Of a DNA stretch of 64,000 nt, positions 7,304-15,432 are shown piece by piece (within the stretch, counting starts at the first letter, position 1; each line of letters opens with the position of its first letter). The stretch lies in NCBI RefSeq assembly GCF_019458025.1, contig NZ_JAHZUY010000010.1:1-64000 (forward strand). The letters run 5' to 3'. A program made the translations under genes and the position numbers. The DNA comes from Caldovatus aquaticus. GTDB lineage: Bacteria; Pseudomonadota; Alphaproteobacteria; Acetobacterales; Acetobacteraceae. The notes under the pieces are model-generated. The model saw only the letters and a list, made by a program, of their open reading frames with translations. It was not told the DNA's origin and did not search any database.

Positions 7304-9730
7304 TCAGGCGGAGCCCGCGCTCCCTTCGGCCATTGCCGCGCGATCCGGCGGCGCGGTCGGCTGCCGCGCGGCGGGGGGCGGCGGCACCGGCGCGCGGTCC
7401 GGCCCGGGCGCCGCAGGCGCCTGGTCCGGCGTCGCGGCGGCGGCGAGCGGCGCGGTGATGGCGCAGCGCAGCCCCTCGCGCGCGAAGTCGAGGCGCACCG
7501 TGCCGCGCAGCTCCATCGCGAGGCCGCGCTCGAGCAGCCGCGTCCCGAAGCCGCGCCGCGCCGGCGGCCCGGGCAGGGGAGGTCCGCCGCTCTCCTCCCA
7601 GTGCAGCGTCAGGACCGGCGCCTCGCCGCCGCCCTTCCGGCCGGCGCCGGCGCGCGCCGACGCCGGCGGCGCCACGGTCCAGCGCACCGCGACGCGCCCC
7701 TGGGGGACCGAGAGCGCGCCGTGCCGCGCCGCGTTCGTCGCCAGCTCGTGCAGCGCCATCGCGATCGGGATCGCGCTGCGCGGCGAGAGCCGGACCGGCG
7801 GCCCGGCGATCGTCACGCGCGGGTGGTCCGCTCCCCTCGCCTGCGGGCCGCCGGCGTGCGGCGCGAGCGCGCGCGCCGCGAGCTCGGCGAGGTCGGCGCC
7901 CGACCACCCCTCCCGCGTCAGCAGCTCGTGCGAGCGGGCGAGGGCGAGCAGGCGCGCCTCGAAGGCGGCGCGGGCGGTCTCGGCCGCGGGCACCTCGCCG
8001 GGCGGCCAGCGCAGCGTCTGGGCGGCGATGGACTGCACCGCGGCGAGGGTGTTCTTCACCCGGTGGTTCAGCTCGCCCGCGACCAGGCGCAGATGCTCCT
8101 CGGCGCGGCGGCGCTCGGTGATGTCGGCGACGACGCCGAGATACTTCACCCGTCCGTCCGGCCCGCGATGCGGGGCGCCGGTGGCCTCCAGCCAGCGCAC
8201 CTCGCCGTCGCCGGCGCGGCGGATGCGGCATTCGGCGCGGAACGGCGCCGCTTCGGCGAGGGCGCGGCGGAAGGCCGCCTCCACCTTCGCGCGATCCTCC
8301 GGCACCACGTGGCGGAGCAGCCGCCGGTAGCTCCATTCCGCCGGCGGCTGCGCGTAGCCGAACAGCGCGTCGTGCTGCGGCGAGCGTTCCACGGCGCCGC
8401 TGCGCGGGTCCATCTCCCACGCGCCGAGGCCGCCGGCCTCGAGCGCGAGCGAGAGCCGCGCCTCCTTCTCGGCGAGGGCGGCGGCGGCGCGGTCGCGCTG
8501 CTCCGCCGCTTCCGCCACGCGGTCGAGCGCGGCGGCGAGGCGGGCGAACTCCGGCGGCGGCGCGGCCAGCGCCGCCCCGGCGCGCGCGCCGTACTCGCCG
8601 GCGGCCCAGCGCTGCGCCGTCTGCTGCAGCGCCCGCAGCGGGGCGAGCACGAAGCGCTGCGCCCCAAGCCCGGCCGCGGCCAGCGAGGCGGTGAGGCCGA
8701 GCAGGAGCAGCAGCGCCCAGCGCCATCCCACCTCGGCGACGGCGGCGAGGGCGCCGGCGGCGTCGAGCGAGACGGCGAGGTACAGCCGGCCCTGGGCACC
8801 CACCACCTCGGGCGCCAGGGCATGGAGCCGGGGCGTCCCGTCGGGTCCGGGGCCGTCGCGCAGCAGGGCGCGGTGATCGGGGGCGCGCGGGCCGCGCCGG
8901 AAGGCTTCGCCCGGGCCGCCCGCGCCGGCGGCCGCGCCCTGCCCGGCGCCGGCATCGTCGGCCCGCAGCGCCGCCAGCAGGGAGGCCAGCGTCTCGGCGA
9001 CCCTCGTGCCGGCGGGGGGCGGCGCGATGTCGTCGCTCCGGCCCTGGGCGGCGATCAGCCGCAGGACCGGCTGGCCGTCGTGGTCGAGCAGGAAGAGTTC
9101 CGCTCCCGGCGGCAGGCCGATCGGCCGGAGCTGCGTCGCGATCCAGGGCAGCCCGAGGGCCGCGGCGACGACGCCCGCCGGCGGCGCGCCCTCCTCCGCC
9201 GCCCCGCCGACGGGCAGGGCCATGCGCAGCGCGAGGATGCGGGAGGTGTCGCCCGGACCGCGCGCCTCCGGCCCGAAGCCGGCGAGGACGAAGCCGCCCG
9301 CGGCGAGCACGGCGCGCACGTCGAGGTCCATGCCGCCGCCGGGGCGGTCCGCGCCGCGCTCCTCCGGGCCCGCGTCCGTCGTGTCGCACAGCACGCGGCC
9401 GTCGCGGTCCAGGACGGCGAAACGGATCCGCTCGGGCAGGCGCTGGCCCAGGGTGTGCAGCCGCAGGGCGCAGGCGCGGGCGTCGCCGGCGCGGATCGCG
9501 CCCGATTCGGCCAGCATGAGCAGCGTCTGGCGCGTGCCTTCGATGATGCGCTCGAGCCGGGCCGCGCCGTCCTCCGCGATGCGCCGGGCCTGGTCGCGGG
9601 CCGCCTCGGCGTGCTGCGCACGCAGCGCCGCCACCGCGCCGACGAGCAGCAGCACCGCCGGCACCAGGGCGAAGCCGACGAGCAGATACAGGCGCTGGAG
9701 GAGGGTGAGAGAACGGCGCTGGCGCGACAC
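7304..9730 (-). CDS. HWE-family sensor histidine kinase with PAS domain
   Basis: 808 residues, inner membrane. Two transmembrane segments (about 14-37 and 335-358) bracket a large periplasmic sensor region. A HAMP-like linker (about 358-412) and a PAS/PAC module (about 425-545, ending YLGVVADITERRRAEEHL) follow. The HWE/HisKA_2 kinase core has the phospho-acceptor His in LVAGELNHRVKNTLAAVQS (about 550), the N-box HELATNAARHGAL (about 655) and the HWE-type Trp-Glu in TLHWEESGG (about 715). The tail is Ala/Pro rich. The start is GTG. No response regulator is adjacent, so it is an orphan. HWE kinases are common in alphaproteobacteria and often feed general stress or light signalling; the stimulus here is unknown. 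Confidence 0.88.
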   Translation of the reverse strand: MSRQRRSLTLLQRLYLLVGFALVPAVLLLVGAVAALRAQHAEAARDQARRIAEDGAARLERIIEGTRQTLLMLAESGAIRAGDARACALRLHTLGQRLPERIRFAVLDRDGRVLCDTTDAGPEERGADRPGGGMDLDVRAVLAAGGFVLAGFGPEARGPGDTSRILALRMALPVGGAAEEGAPPAGVVAAALGLPWIATQLRPIGLPPGAELFLLDHDGQPVLRLIAAQGRSDDIAPPPAGTRVAETLASLLAALRADDAGAGQGAAAGAGGPGEAFRRGPRAPDHRALLRDGPGPDGTPRLHALAPEVVGAQGRLYLAVSLDAAGALAAVAEVGWRWALLLLLGLTASLAAAGLGAQRFVLAPLRALQQTAQRWAAGEYGARAGAALAAPPPEFARLAAALDRVAEAAEQRDRAAAALAEKEARLSLALEAGGLGAWEMDPRSGAVERSPQHDALFGYAQPPAEWSYRRLLRHVVPEDRAKVEAAFRRALAEAAPFRAECRIRRAGDGEVRWLEATGAPHRGPDGRVKYLGVVADITERRRAEEHLRLVAGELNHRVKNTLAAVQSIAAQTLRWPPGEVPAAETARAAFEARLLALARSHELLTREGWSGADLAELAARALAPHAGGPQARGADHPRVTIAGPPVRLSPRSAIPIAMALHELATNAARHGALSVPQGRVAVRWTVAPPASARAGAGRKGGGEAPVLTLHWEESGGPPLPGPPARRGFGTRLLERGLAMELRGTVRLDFAREGLRCAITAPLAAAATPDQAPAAPGPDRAPVPPPPAARQPTAPPDRAAMAEGSAGSA

Positions 9731-9915
9731 GCGGCGTATCTAGCCGAGCGCACCCGCCCGCCGGCCCTTCCCCGCCGCCGGGCAGTCTCACAATCCGGTG
9801 ATCCGCTCGGCGAGGGGCGGCGCCGCGCCAGGGGAGGGCGACTGTCTAGACCGCCCCGGCCAGGATGATACAAGGCGGCGCGAAGCATCCATACACCCTG
9901 GGCGGAGTATCCTGC

Positions 9916-11424
9916 ATGCCGGAGGCGGCGAATTCGGGCGACAGTTGCGACGTGATCGTCGTGGGGGCGGGCAACGCCGCGCTCTGCGCCGCGCTCTCCG
10001 CGCAGGAGCAGGGGGCGCGCGTGGTCGTGCTGGAGCGCGCGCCGGAGGAGGAATCGGGCGGCAATTCGCGCTTCACCGCCGGGGCGATCCGGGTCGCCTA
10101 CCGCGGCGTGGACGACCTGCGCGAGCTGATGCCCGACCTGACCGAGGCCGAGATCGCGCAGACCGACTTCGGCACCTACACCGAGGACCAGTTCTTCGAC
10201 GACATGTTCCGGGTCACGCGCAACCGCACCGACCCGGTGCTGTGCGAGATCCTGGTGCGGCGCAGCTTCGAGACGCTGAAGTGGCTGCGCGGCAAGGGCG
10301 TGCGCTTCCAGCCGATCTGGGGCCGGCAGGCCTTCAAGGTGGACGGCAAGTTCAAGTTCTGGGGCGGACTGACCGTCGAGGCCTGGGGCGGCGGCCCCGG
10401 GCTGGTCCAGGCCGAGACCGAGGCGTGCCGGAAGCGCGGGGTCGAGATCCGCTACCGCAGCCGGGCGGTGAAGCTGCTGACCGACGGCTTCCGCGTCCAG
10501 GGCGTGCAGGTGCGCACGCCGGGGCGGTTCTACGAGCTGCGGGCGCCGGCGGTGATCCTCGCCTCCGGCGGGTTCCAGGCGGATGCGGAGTGGCGCACCC
10601 GCTATCTCGGGCCGGGCTGGGAGCTCGCCAAGGTGCGCGGCACCCGCTTCAACACCGGCGACGGCATCCGCATGGCGCTCGAGATCGGCGCCTCGCCCTT
10701 CGGCAACTGGTCCGGCTGCCACGCCGTGCAGTGGGACTTCAACGCGCCGGAGTTCGGCGACCTCGCGGTCGGGGATGCGTTCCAGAAGCACTCCTATCCG
10801 TGGGGCGTGCTGATCAACGCCAACGGGCGGCGCTTCCTCGACGAGGGCGCGGACTTCCGCAACTACACCTACGCCAAGTACGGGCGCGTGGTGCTGGAGC
10901 AGCCGGGCAACTTCGCCTGGCAGATCTTCGACAGGAAGGTGCTGCACCTCCTGCGCGACGAGTACCGCATCAAGCAGGTGACCAAGGTGCGCGCCGATAC
11001 GCTCGAGGAACTCGCGCAGAAGCTTGAGGGCGTGGACGCGCAGGCGTTCCTCGAGGAGATCCGCCGCTACAACGCCGCGGTGCGCACCGACATCCCGTTC
11101 AACCCGAACGTCAAGGACGGCCGGCGCACCGAGGGGCTCGAGATCAACAAGTCCAACTGGGCGAACACCATCGACGAGCCGCCCTTCGAGGCCTACCAGG
11201 TCGGCTGCGGCATCACCTTCACCTTCGGCGGGCTGCGCATCGACCCGGAGACGCGCGTGCTGGACCAGGACCAGGAGCCGATCCCCGGCCTCTATGCGTG
11301 CGGCGAGCTGGTCGGCGGCATCTTCTACTTCAACTACCCGGGCGGCTCCGGGCTGATCAACGGCGCGGTGTTCGGCAAGATCGCCGGCGCGACGGCGGTG
11401 GCCGACCTGCGGCGGAACGCGTAG
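9916..11424 (+). CDS. FAD-dependent dehydrogenase of the tricarballylate dehydrogenase (TcuA) / fumarate reductase flavoprotein type
   Basis: 502 residues with one FAD-binding Rossmann motif at the N-terminus (VIVVGAGNAALCAALSA, about 14-30) followed by EESGGNSRFTAGAIRVAY. This is the pattern of the FAD_binding_2 family, which includes TcuA, fumarate reductase flavoproteins and 3-ketosteroid dehydrogenases. The C-terminal GGIFYFNYPGGSGLINGAVFG is the conserved FAD-binding closure. The ATG at 9916 is chosen because GGAG lies 8 nt upstream. The TcuB partner (Fe-S/cytochrome) is not adjacent; instead a thiolase and a DUF35 protein follow. The substrate may therefore be a CoA ester or steroid-like acid rather than tricarballylate. 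Family call is firm; substrate is open. Confidence 0.78.
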   Translation: MPEAANSGDSCDVIVVGAGNAALCAALSAQEQGARVVVLERAPEEESGGNSRFTAGAIRVAYRGVDDLRELMPDLTEAEIAQTDFGTYTEDQFFDDMFRVTRNRTDPVLCEILVRRSFETLKWLRGKGVRFQPIWGRQAFKVDGKFKFWGGLTVEAWGGGPGLVQAETEACRKRGVEIRYRSRAVKLLTDGFRVQGVQVRTPGRFYELRAPAVILASGGFQADAEWRTRYLGPGWELAKVRGTRFNTGDGIRMALEIGASPFGNWSGCHAVQWDFNAPEFGDLAVGDAFQKHSYPWGVLINANGRRFLDEGADFRNYTYAKYGRVVLEQPGNFAWQIFDRKVLHLLRDEYRIKQVTKVRADTLEELAQKLEGVDAQAFLEEIRRYNAAVRTDIPFNPNVKDGRRTEGLEINKSNWANTIDEPPFEAYQVGCGITFTFGGLRIDPETRVLDQDQEPIPGLYACGELVGGIFYFNYPGGSGLINGAVFGKIAGATAVADLRRNA

Positions 11425-11561
11425 CGCGGCCCTGCGGCGGGCGGGCCGGTCGTGCGGCGCGGCGACGGGCGCGCCGCCGCGCCCCGGCTTGCGCCCACCC
11501 CCCGCACCGGTAAGCTGCGCCACCGCAGCGCAGCGCAGCGAGGAGGAGGGGACGCCGGCGC

Positions 11562-12728
11562 ATGAGCATCAAGGGCAAGGCCTACATCATGGGGGCCTAC
11601 GAGCACCCGACGCGGCTGGCGAAGGACAAGTCCGTCGCCCAGCTGCACGCGGAATGCGCGCTCGGCGCGCTCGCCGACGCCGGGCTCAGCAAGGAGGACG
11701 TGGACGGCTACTTCTGCGCCGGCGACGCCCCCGGGCTCGGCCCGCTGGCGATGGCGGACTACATGAACTTGAAGCTCCGCCATCTCGATTCCACCGATCT
11801 CGGCGGCTGCTCCTACATCGCCCATGTCGCGCACGCGGCGCAGGCGATCGCAATGGGCAAGTGCCGGGTGGCGCTGATCACGCTGGCCGGGCGGCCGCGC
11901 AGCGAGGGCCATTCCGGCGCGGTGCCGCGCATGCGCGGCGCCGATGCGCCGGACACGCAGTGGGAGTTCCCGCTCGGCGTCGCCACCATCAACGCCTACG
12001 CCATGTGCGCCGCGCGCCACATGTACCAGTTCGGCACCACGCCGGAGCAGCTCGCCTGGGTGAAGGTCGCGGCCTCGCACCATGCGCAGCACAACCCGCA
12101 CGCCATGCTGCGCGAGGTGGTGACGGTCGAGGACGTGCTGAACTCGCCGGTCATCGCCACGCCGCTGCACCGGCTCGACTGCTGCGTCGTCTCCGACGGC
12201 GGCGGCGCGCTGGTGGTGGTGGCGCCGGAGATCGCGAAGTCCCTCAACCGGCCGCGGGTGAAGGTGATCGGCGCCGGCGAGTCGATGAAGGGCCAGATGG
12301 GCGGCGAGGTGGACCTGACCTACTCCGCCGGCGTGCGCTCCGGCCCCGCGGCCTTCGCCGAGGCGGGGGTGAAGCCCGCCGACATCAAGTACGCCTCGAT
12401 CTACGACAGCTTCACCATCACGGTGGTGATCCAGCTCGAGGACCTCGGCTTCTGCGAGAAGGGCCAGGGCGGCAGGTTCGTCGCCGACGGCAACCTGATC
12501 TCCGGCGTCGGCAGGCTGCCCTTCAACACCGACGGCGGCGGGCTCTGCAACAACCACCCGGCGAACCGCGGCGGCATCACCAAGGTGATCGAGGCCGTCC
12601 GCCAGCTCCGCGGCGAGGCGCATCCCGCGGTGCAGGTGAAGAACTGCGACCTGGCGCTGGCGCACGGCACCGGCGGGCTGCTCGGCAGCCGCCACGGCGC
12701 GGCGACGCTGATCATGGAGCGGGAGTGA
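11562..12728 (+). CDS. Thiolase-family protein (SCP2/acetyl-CoA acetyltransferase-like)
   Basis: 388 residues of the thiolase-like fold, of the group found next to DUF35 partners (SCP-x-like). Features include an AHAAQAIAMGKCRVALI segment and ASIYDSFTITVVIQLEDLGF (about 282-301). The C-terminal half has FNTDGGGLCNNHPANRGG (about 326-343) and LALAHGTGGLLGSRHGAATL, the terminal catalytic-loop region. The usual N-terminal nucleophile Cys (about residue 90) is replaced by a Cys-poor LGGCSYIAHVAHAA stretch, where C85 is the candidate. A run of AGGAGGAGG-like sequence precedes the ATG. It probably forms a heteromeric enzyme with the DUF35 gene 6 bp downstream, cleaving or condensing an acyl-CoA (known for the family; inferred here). 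Confidence 0.82.
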   Translation: MSIKGKAYIMGAYEHPTRLAKDKSVAQLHAECALGALADAGLSKEDVDGYFCAGDAPGLGPLAMADYMNLKLRHLDSTDLGGCSYIAHVAHAAQAIAMGKCRVALITLAGRPRSEGHSGAVPRMRGADAPDTQWEFPLGVATINAYAMCAARHMYQFGTTPEQLAWVKVAASHHAQHNPHAMLREVVTVEDVLNSPVIATPLHRLDCCVVSDGGGALVVVAPEIAKSLNRPRVKVIGAGESMKGQMGGEVDLTYSAGVRSGPAAFAEAGVKPADIKYASIYDSFTITVVIQLEDLGFCEKGQGGRFVADGNLISGVGRLPFNTDGGGLCNNHPANRGGITKVIEAVRQLRGEAHPAVQVKNCDLALAHGTGGLLGSRHGAATLIMERE

Positions 12729-12733
12729 GAGAG

Positions 12734-13123
12734 ATGGCCGAGCGCAAGATTCCCGCCCCGGGGATCAACCCGGAGACCGAGCCCTTCTGGGCCGCGGCGC
12801 GCGAGGGCCGGTTCCTCGTCAAGGGCTGCGCCGCCTGCGGCAAGAACCACTGGTACCCGCGCGCCATCTGCCCGTTCTGCTTCAGCGACCGGACGGAGTG
12901 GCGGCCGGCCTCGGGCCGGGGCGTGATCTACAGCGTGAGCGTGATGAAGCGCGCGCCGGAGCCCTACGCCATCGCCTATGTCACGCTCGAGGAAGGGCCG
13001 ACGATGATGACCAACATCGTCGACTGCGACCTCGACGCGCTGCGGATCGGCCAGCCGGTCAGGCTGGTGTTCAAGCCGACCGAGGGCGGCGGCCCGCCCT
13101 TCCCGATGTTCACCCCGGCCTGA
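12734..13123 (+). CDS. DUF35 OB-fold/zinc-ribbon protein, thiolase partner
   Basis: 129 residues. The N-terminal rubredoxin-like zinc ribbon has two CxxC pairs (CAACGK and CPFC, about residues 32-53). The C-terminal OB-fold acyl-CoA-binding domain begins at GRGVIYSVSVMKRAPEPYA. In archaeal and bacterial thiolase systems DUF35 proteins bind or channel CoA esters for the partner thiolase. It begins 6 bp after the thiolase stop, so they are certainly cotranscribed. It ends at a strong hairpin shared with the convergent helicase gene. Confidence 0.88.
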   Translation: MAERKIPAPGINPETEPFWAAAREGRFLVKGCAACGKNHWYPRAICPFCFSDRTEWRPASGRGVIYSVSVMKRAPEPYAIAYVTLEEGPTMMTNIVDCDLDALRIGQPVRLVFKPTEGGGPPFPMFTPA

Positions 13124-13131
13124 GGGCGCGC

Positions 13132-13149
13132 GCCGGCCTTCAGGCCGGC
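13132..13149. terminator. Candidate bidirectional terminator hairpin between convergent genes
   Basis: A perfect 7 bp stem (GCCGGCC 13132-13138 with GGCCGGC 13143-13149) closes a TTCA loop exactly between the convergent DUF35 and helicase genes. The loop contains the helicase stop codon. There is no T-run, as is usual in GC-rich genomes, so Rho-independent activity is only inferred. Confidence 0.45.
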
Positions 13150-14852
13150 CGGCGCTTGCGCGGCGCGTAGCCGCCGTCGCGGCGCTCGGGCGCGCGCCCG
13201 AAGGGGGGGCGCGCCGGGCCGCGCGGCCTGGGCAGCGGCTCCAGCGGCTCGATGCGGATGCCCTCGTCGTGGCTGTCCGGCCGGCGCAGCGCGGCGGCGA
13301 AGCGGGCCGCGGCGTGCGGGGCGATCTCGAAGCGCGTCTCGCGGTCCATGACGCGGATCGCGCCGACCTCCTGGCGCGTGACGTGGCCGCGGCGGCAGAG
13401 GAAGGGCAGCAGCCAGCGCGGGTCGGCGTTGGCGTTGCGCCCGACGCTCATGCGGAACCACACGCCGCCGCCCTCGCCGCGGCGCGGCGGCGGGCCGGGG
13501 CGGCGCTCCTCCCCCCGCGGCGCCGGCGCGGGAAGCGCCTCCTGCAGCTCCTCCGGCGCCGGCAGGCGCGCGCGGTGCAGCCGGATCAGCGCGGCCGCGA
13601 TCTCCTCCGGGCGGCGCTGGGCGAGCAGGGCGCGCGCCGCCGCCAGGTCCTCCTCGGCGAGCCCGTCCTCCGGCGGCAGCGCCTCCTGCACCAGCCGCTC
13701 CTGGTCGCGGGCGCGGATCGCCTCGGCCGAGGGGGCGCCGGACCAGCTCGCCTCGATGCGCGCCGCGGCGAGGAGGCGTTCCGCCATGCGCCGGCGGTTG
13801 AAGGGCACGACCAGGACGGAGATGCCCTTGCGCCCCGCCCGCCCGGTGCGGCCGCTCCGGTGCAGCAGCGTCTCGCGGTCGCGCGGCAGGTCGGCGTGGA
13901 TGACGAGGCCGAGATCCGGCAGGTCGATCCCGCGCGCCGCCACGTCGGTGGCGACGCACACCCGCGCCCGGCCGTCGCGCAGCGCCTGCAGCGCGCGGTT
14001 GCGCTCGGCCTGGGACAGCTCGCCCGAGAGCGCGACGACGGCGAAGCCGCGCTCCAGCAGGTTGCCGTGCAGCCGCGCCACCGCCTCGCGCGTCTGGCAG
14101 AAGACGAGCGCGCCGCGCGCCTCGTACCAGCGCAGCAGGTTGACCACCGCCTTCTCGGTCTCGTGCGGCGCGCAGAGGACGACGCGGTACTCGATGTCGC
14201 GGTGCGGCTCGCTCTCGGCGCCGACCGCGATGCGCAGCGCGTCGCGCTGGTAGCGGCGCGCGAGCTGCGCGATCTCGCGCGGGATGGTGGCGGAGAACAT
14301 GAGCGTCCGCCGCTCCGCCGGCAGGGCGTCGAGGATCGCCTCCAGCTCCTCGCGGAAGCCGAGGTCGAGCATCTCGTCCGCCTCGTCGAGCACGACCGCG
14401 CGGATGGCGCTCGGGTCGAGGTTCTGGCGGTCGAGGTGGTCGCGCAGCCGCCCCGGCGTGCCGACGACGATGTGCGCGCCGCGCGCCAGCTCGCGCTGCT
14501 CGCGGCGGATGTCCATGCCGCCGACGCAGGAGACCACGCGCGCGCCGGTGCGCGCGTAGAGCCAGGTCAGCTCGCGCTGGACCTGCAGCGCCAGCTCGCG
14601 CGTCGGCGCGATGACGAGCGCGAGCGGCGCGCCCGGCGGGCCGAAGCGCTCCGCGCCACCCGGCAGCAGGGTCGGCGCGAGGGCGAGGCCGAAGGCGACG
14701 GTCTTGCCGGAGCCGGTCTGGGCGGAGACGAGCAGGTCGCGCCCCTCGGCCTCCGGCGCCAGCACGGCGGCCTGCACCGGCGTCGGCTCGGTGTAGCCGC
14801 GCTCGGCGAGGGCGCGGAGGAGCTGGGGATGGGCGTTGTCCGGAAAAGGCAT
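13140..14852 (-). CDS. DEAD-box ATP-dependent RNA helicase with DbpA-type RNA-binding domain
   Basis: 570 residues. All core motifs are visible: Q motif (YTEPTPVQ, about 19), Walker A AQTGSGKT (about 45), VVLDEADEMLDLGF (DEAD, about 155), SAT in MFSATIP, and HRSGRTGRAGRKG (motif VI, about 330). The C-terminus has a DbpA/CsdA-like RNA-recognition domain (about 470-540, FRMSVGRNANADPRWLLPFL) and an Arg-rich tail. Such helicases assist ribosome assembly or RNA turnover in the cytoplasm. The ATG giving MPFPDNAHPQ is preferred; upstream in-frame codons run into low-complexity sequence. It is monocistronic and convergent with the thiolase unit. Confidence 0.92.
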   Translation of the reverse strand: MPFPDNAHPQLLRALAERGYTEPTPVQAAVLAPEAEGRDLLVSAQTGSGKTVAFGLALAPTLLPGGAERFGPPGAPLALVIAPTRELALQVQRELTWLYARTGARVVSCVGGMDIRREQRELARGAHIVVGTPGRLRDHLDRQNLDPSAIRAVVLDEADEMLDLGFREELEAILDALPAERRTLMFSATIPREIAQLARRYQRDALRIAVGAESEPHRDIEYRVVLCAPHETEKAVVNLLRWYEARGALVFCQTREAVARLHGNLLERGFAVVALSGELSQAERNRALQALRDGRARVCVATDVAARGIDLPDLGLVIHADLPRDRETLLHRSGRTGRAGRKGISVLVVPFNRRRMAERLLAAARIEASWSGAPSAEAIRARDQERLVQEALPPEDGLAEEDLAAARALLAQRRPEEIAAALIRLHRARLPAPEELQEALPAPAPRGEERRPGPPPRRGEGGGVWFRMSVGRNANADPRWLLPFLCRRGHVTRQEVGAIRVMDRETRFEIAPHAAARFAAALRRPDSHDEGIRIEPLEPLPRPRGPARPPFGRAPERRDGGYAPRKRRPA

Positions 14853-15337
14853 GGAGCGCGGGACCGGGCCGGGGGAGCCGGGGTGTGCCAAGACGGGAGG
14901 CGCAACGCAACCGCAGTCGCTGCGTCGCAGCCCCGGGCCCGGCGCAGCCCGGCACGCCGCGCACGGGCGGAGCGCCGAGAGCGGCGCGGCGCCGCGTGCG
15001 GCGGGCGGGGCCGCCGGTGCGGCCCGTCGCGCCTTCCGCCGCGGCGGGCCGGCCCCGGCCCGAGGGCGCGCCGCCCGCCCGTCCTCGTCCGTCAGGGCGG
15101 CGTGCCGGACGGGGTGCGCCCGGCGCACCGGCCTCGTGCCGCGGCCGGGCGTCTAGGACATGCCGGTCGGAGCCGGGGCCGCACGGGAGCGGATCCGCGC
15201 GATGCCGCCGGGGGCGCGAGCGCGGCGGGACCGTCCCGGCGGTCCGGCTCGCGGCGCCCGGTCGCCGGGAGGGGCCCGCCGCGCCGGTTTCCCGCTGGCC
15301 TCGCGAGTCGCGGCGGCGTAGCCTCGCCGCACGCGCC
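14853..15337. other. Long GC-rich intergenic stretch without a recognisable gene
   Basis: This is the divergent upstream region of the helicase and molybdopterin oxidoreductase genes. All open frames through it have the Arg/Ala/Gly composition of random GC-rich DNA. I see no tRNA, clear promoter hexamers or structured RNA here, apart from the direct repeat that begins at 15338. Confidence 0.5.
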
Positions 15338-15420
15338 GGGACCGGCCGCGGGCGCGGGGAGGAGGGGCCGCAAAGGCCCGCCGGAACACCAGGACCGAGG
15401 GACCGGCCGCGGGCGCGGGG
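15338..15420 (+). repeat. Direct repeat, two copies of about 22 bp, just upstream of the oxidoreductase start
   Basis: The unit GGGACCGGCCGCGGGCG plus a G-rich end occurs at 15338-15359 and again at 15399-15420, 61 bp apart. Each copy is followed by GAGGGG-type purine-rich sequence, so the repeat carries a ribosome-binding-like tail; only the second copy lies correctly before the ATG at 15433. A small hairpin (GGGCC / GGCCC around GCAAA) sits between them. It could be a tandem duplication of the leader or an operator pair. Confidence 0.6.
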
Positions 15421-15432
15421 GAGGGGCGAGCC

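Noticed and set aside
9786-9830. GATCCGCTC near 9800 as a seventh repeat copy
   Set aside because: Only about nine bases match and none of the stems or the upstream conserved block is present.
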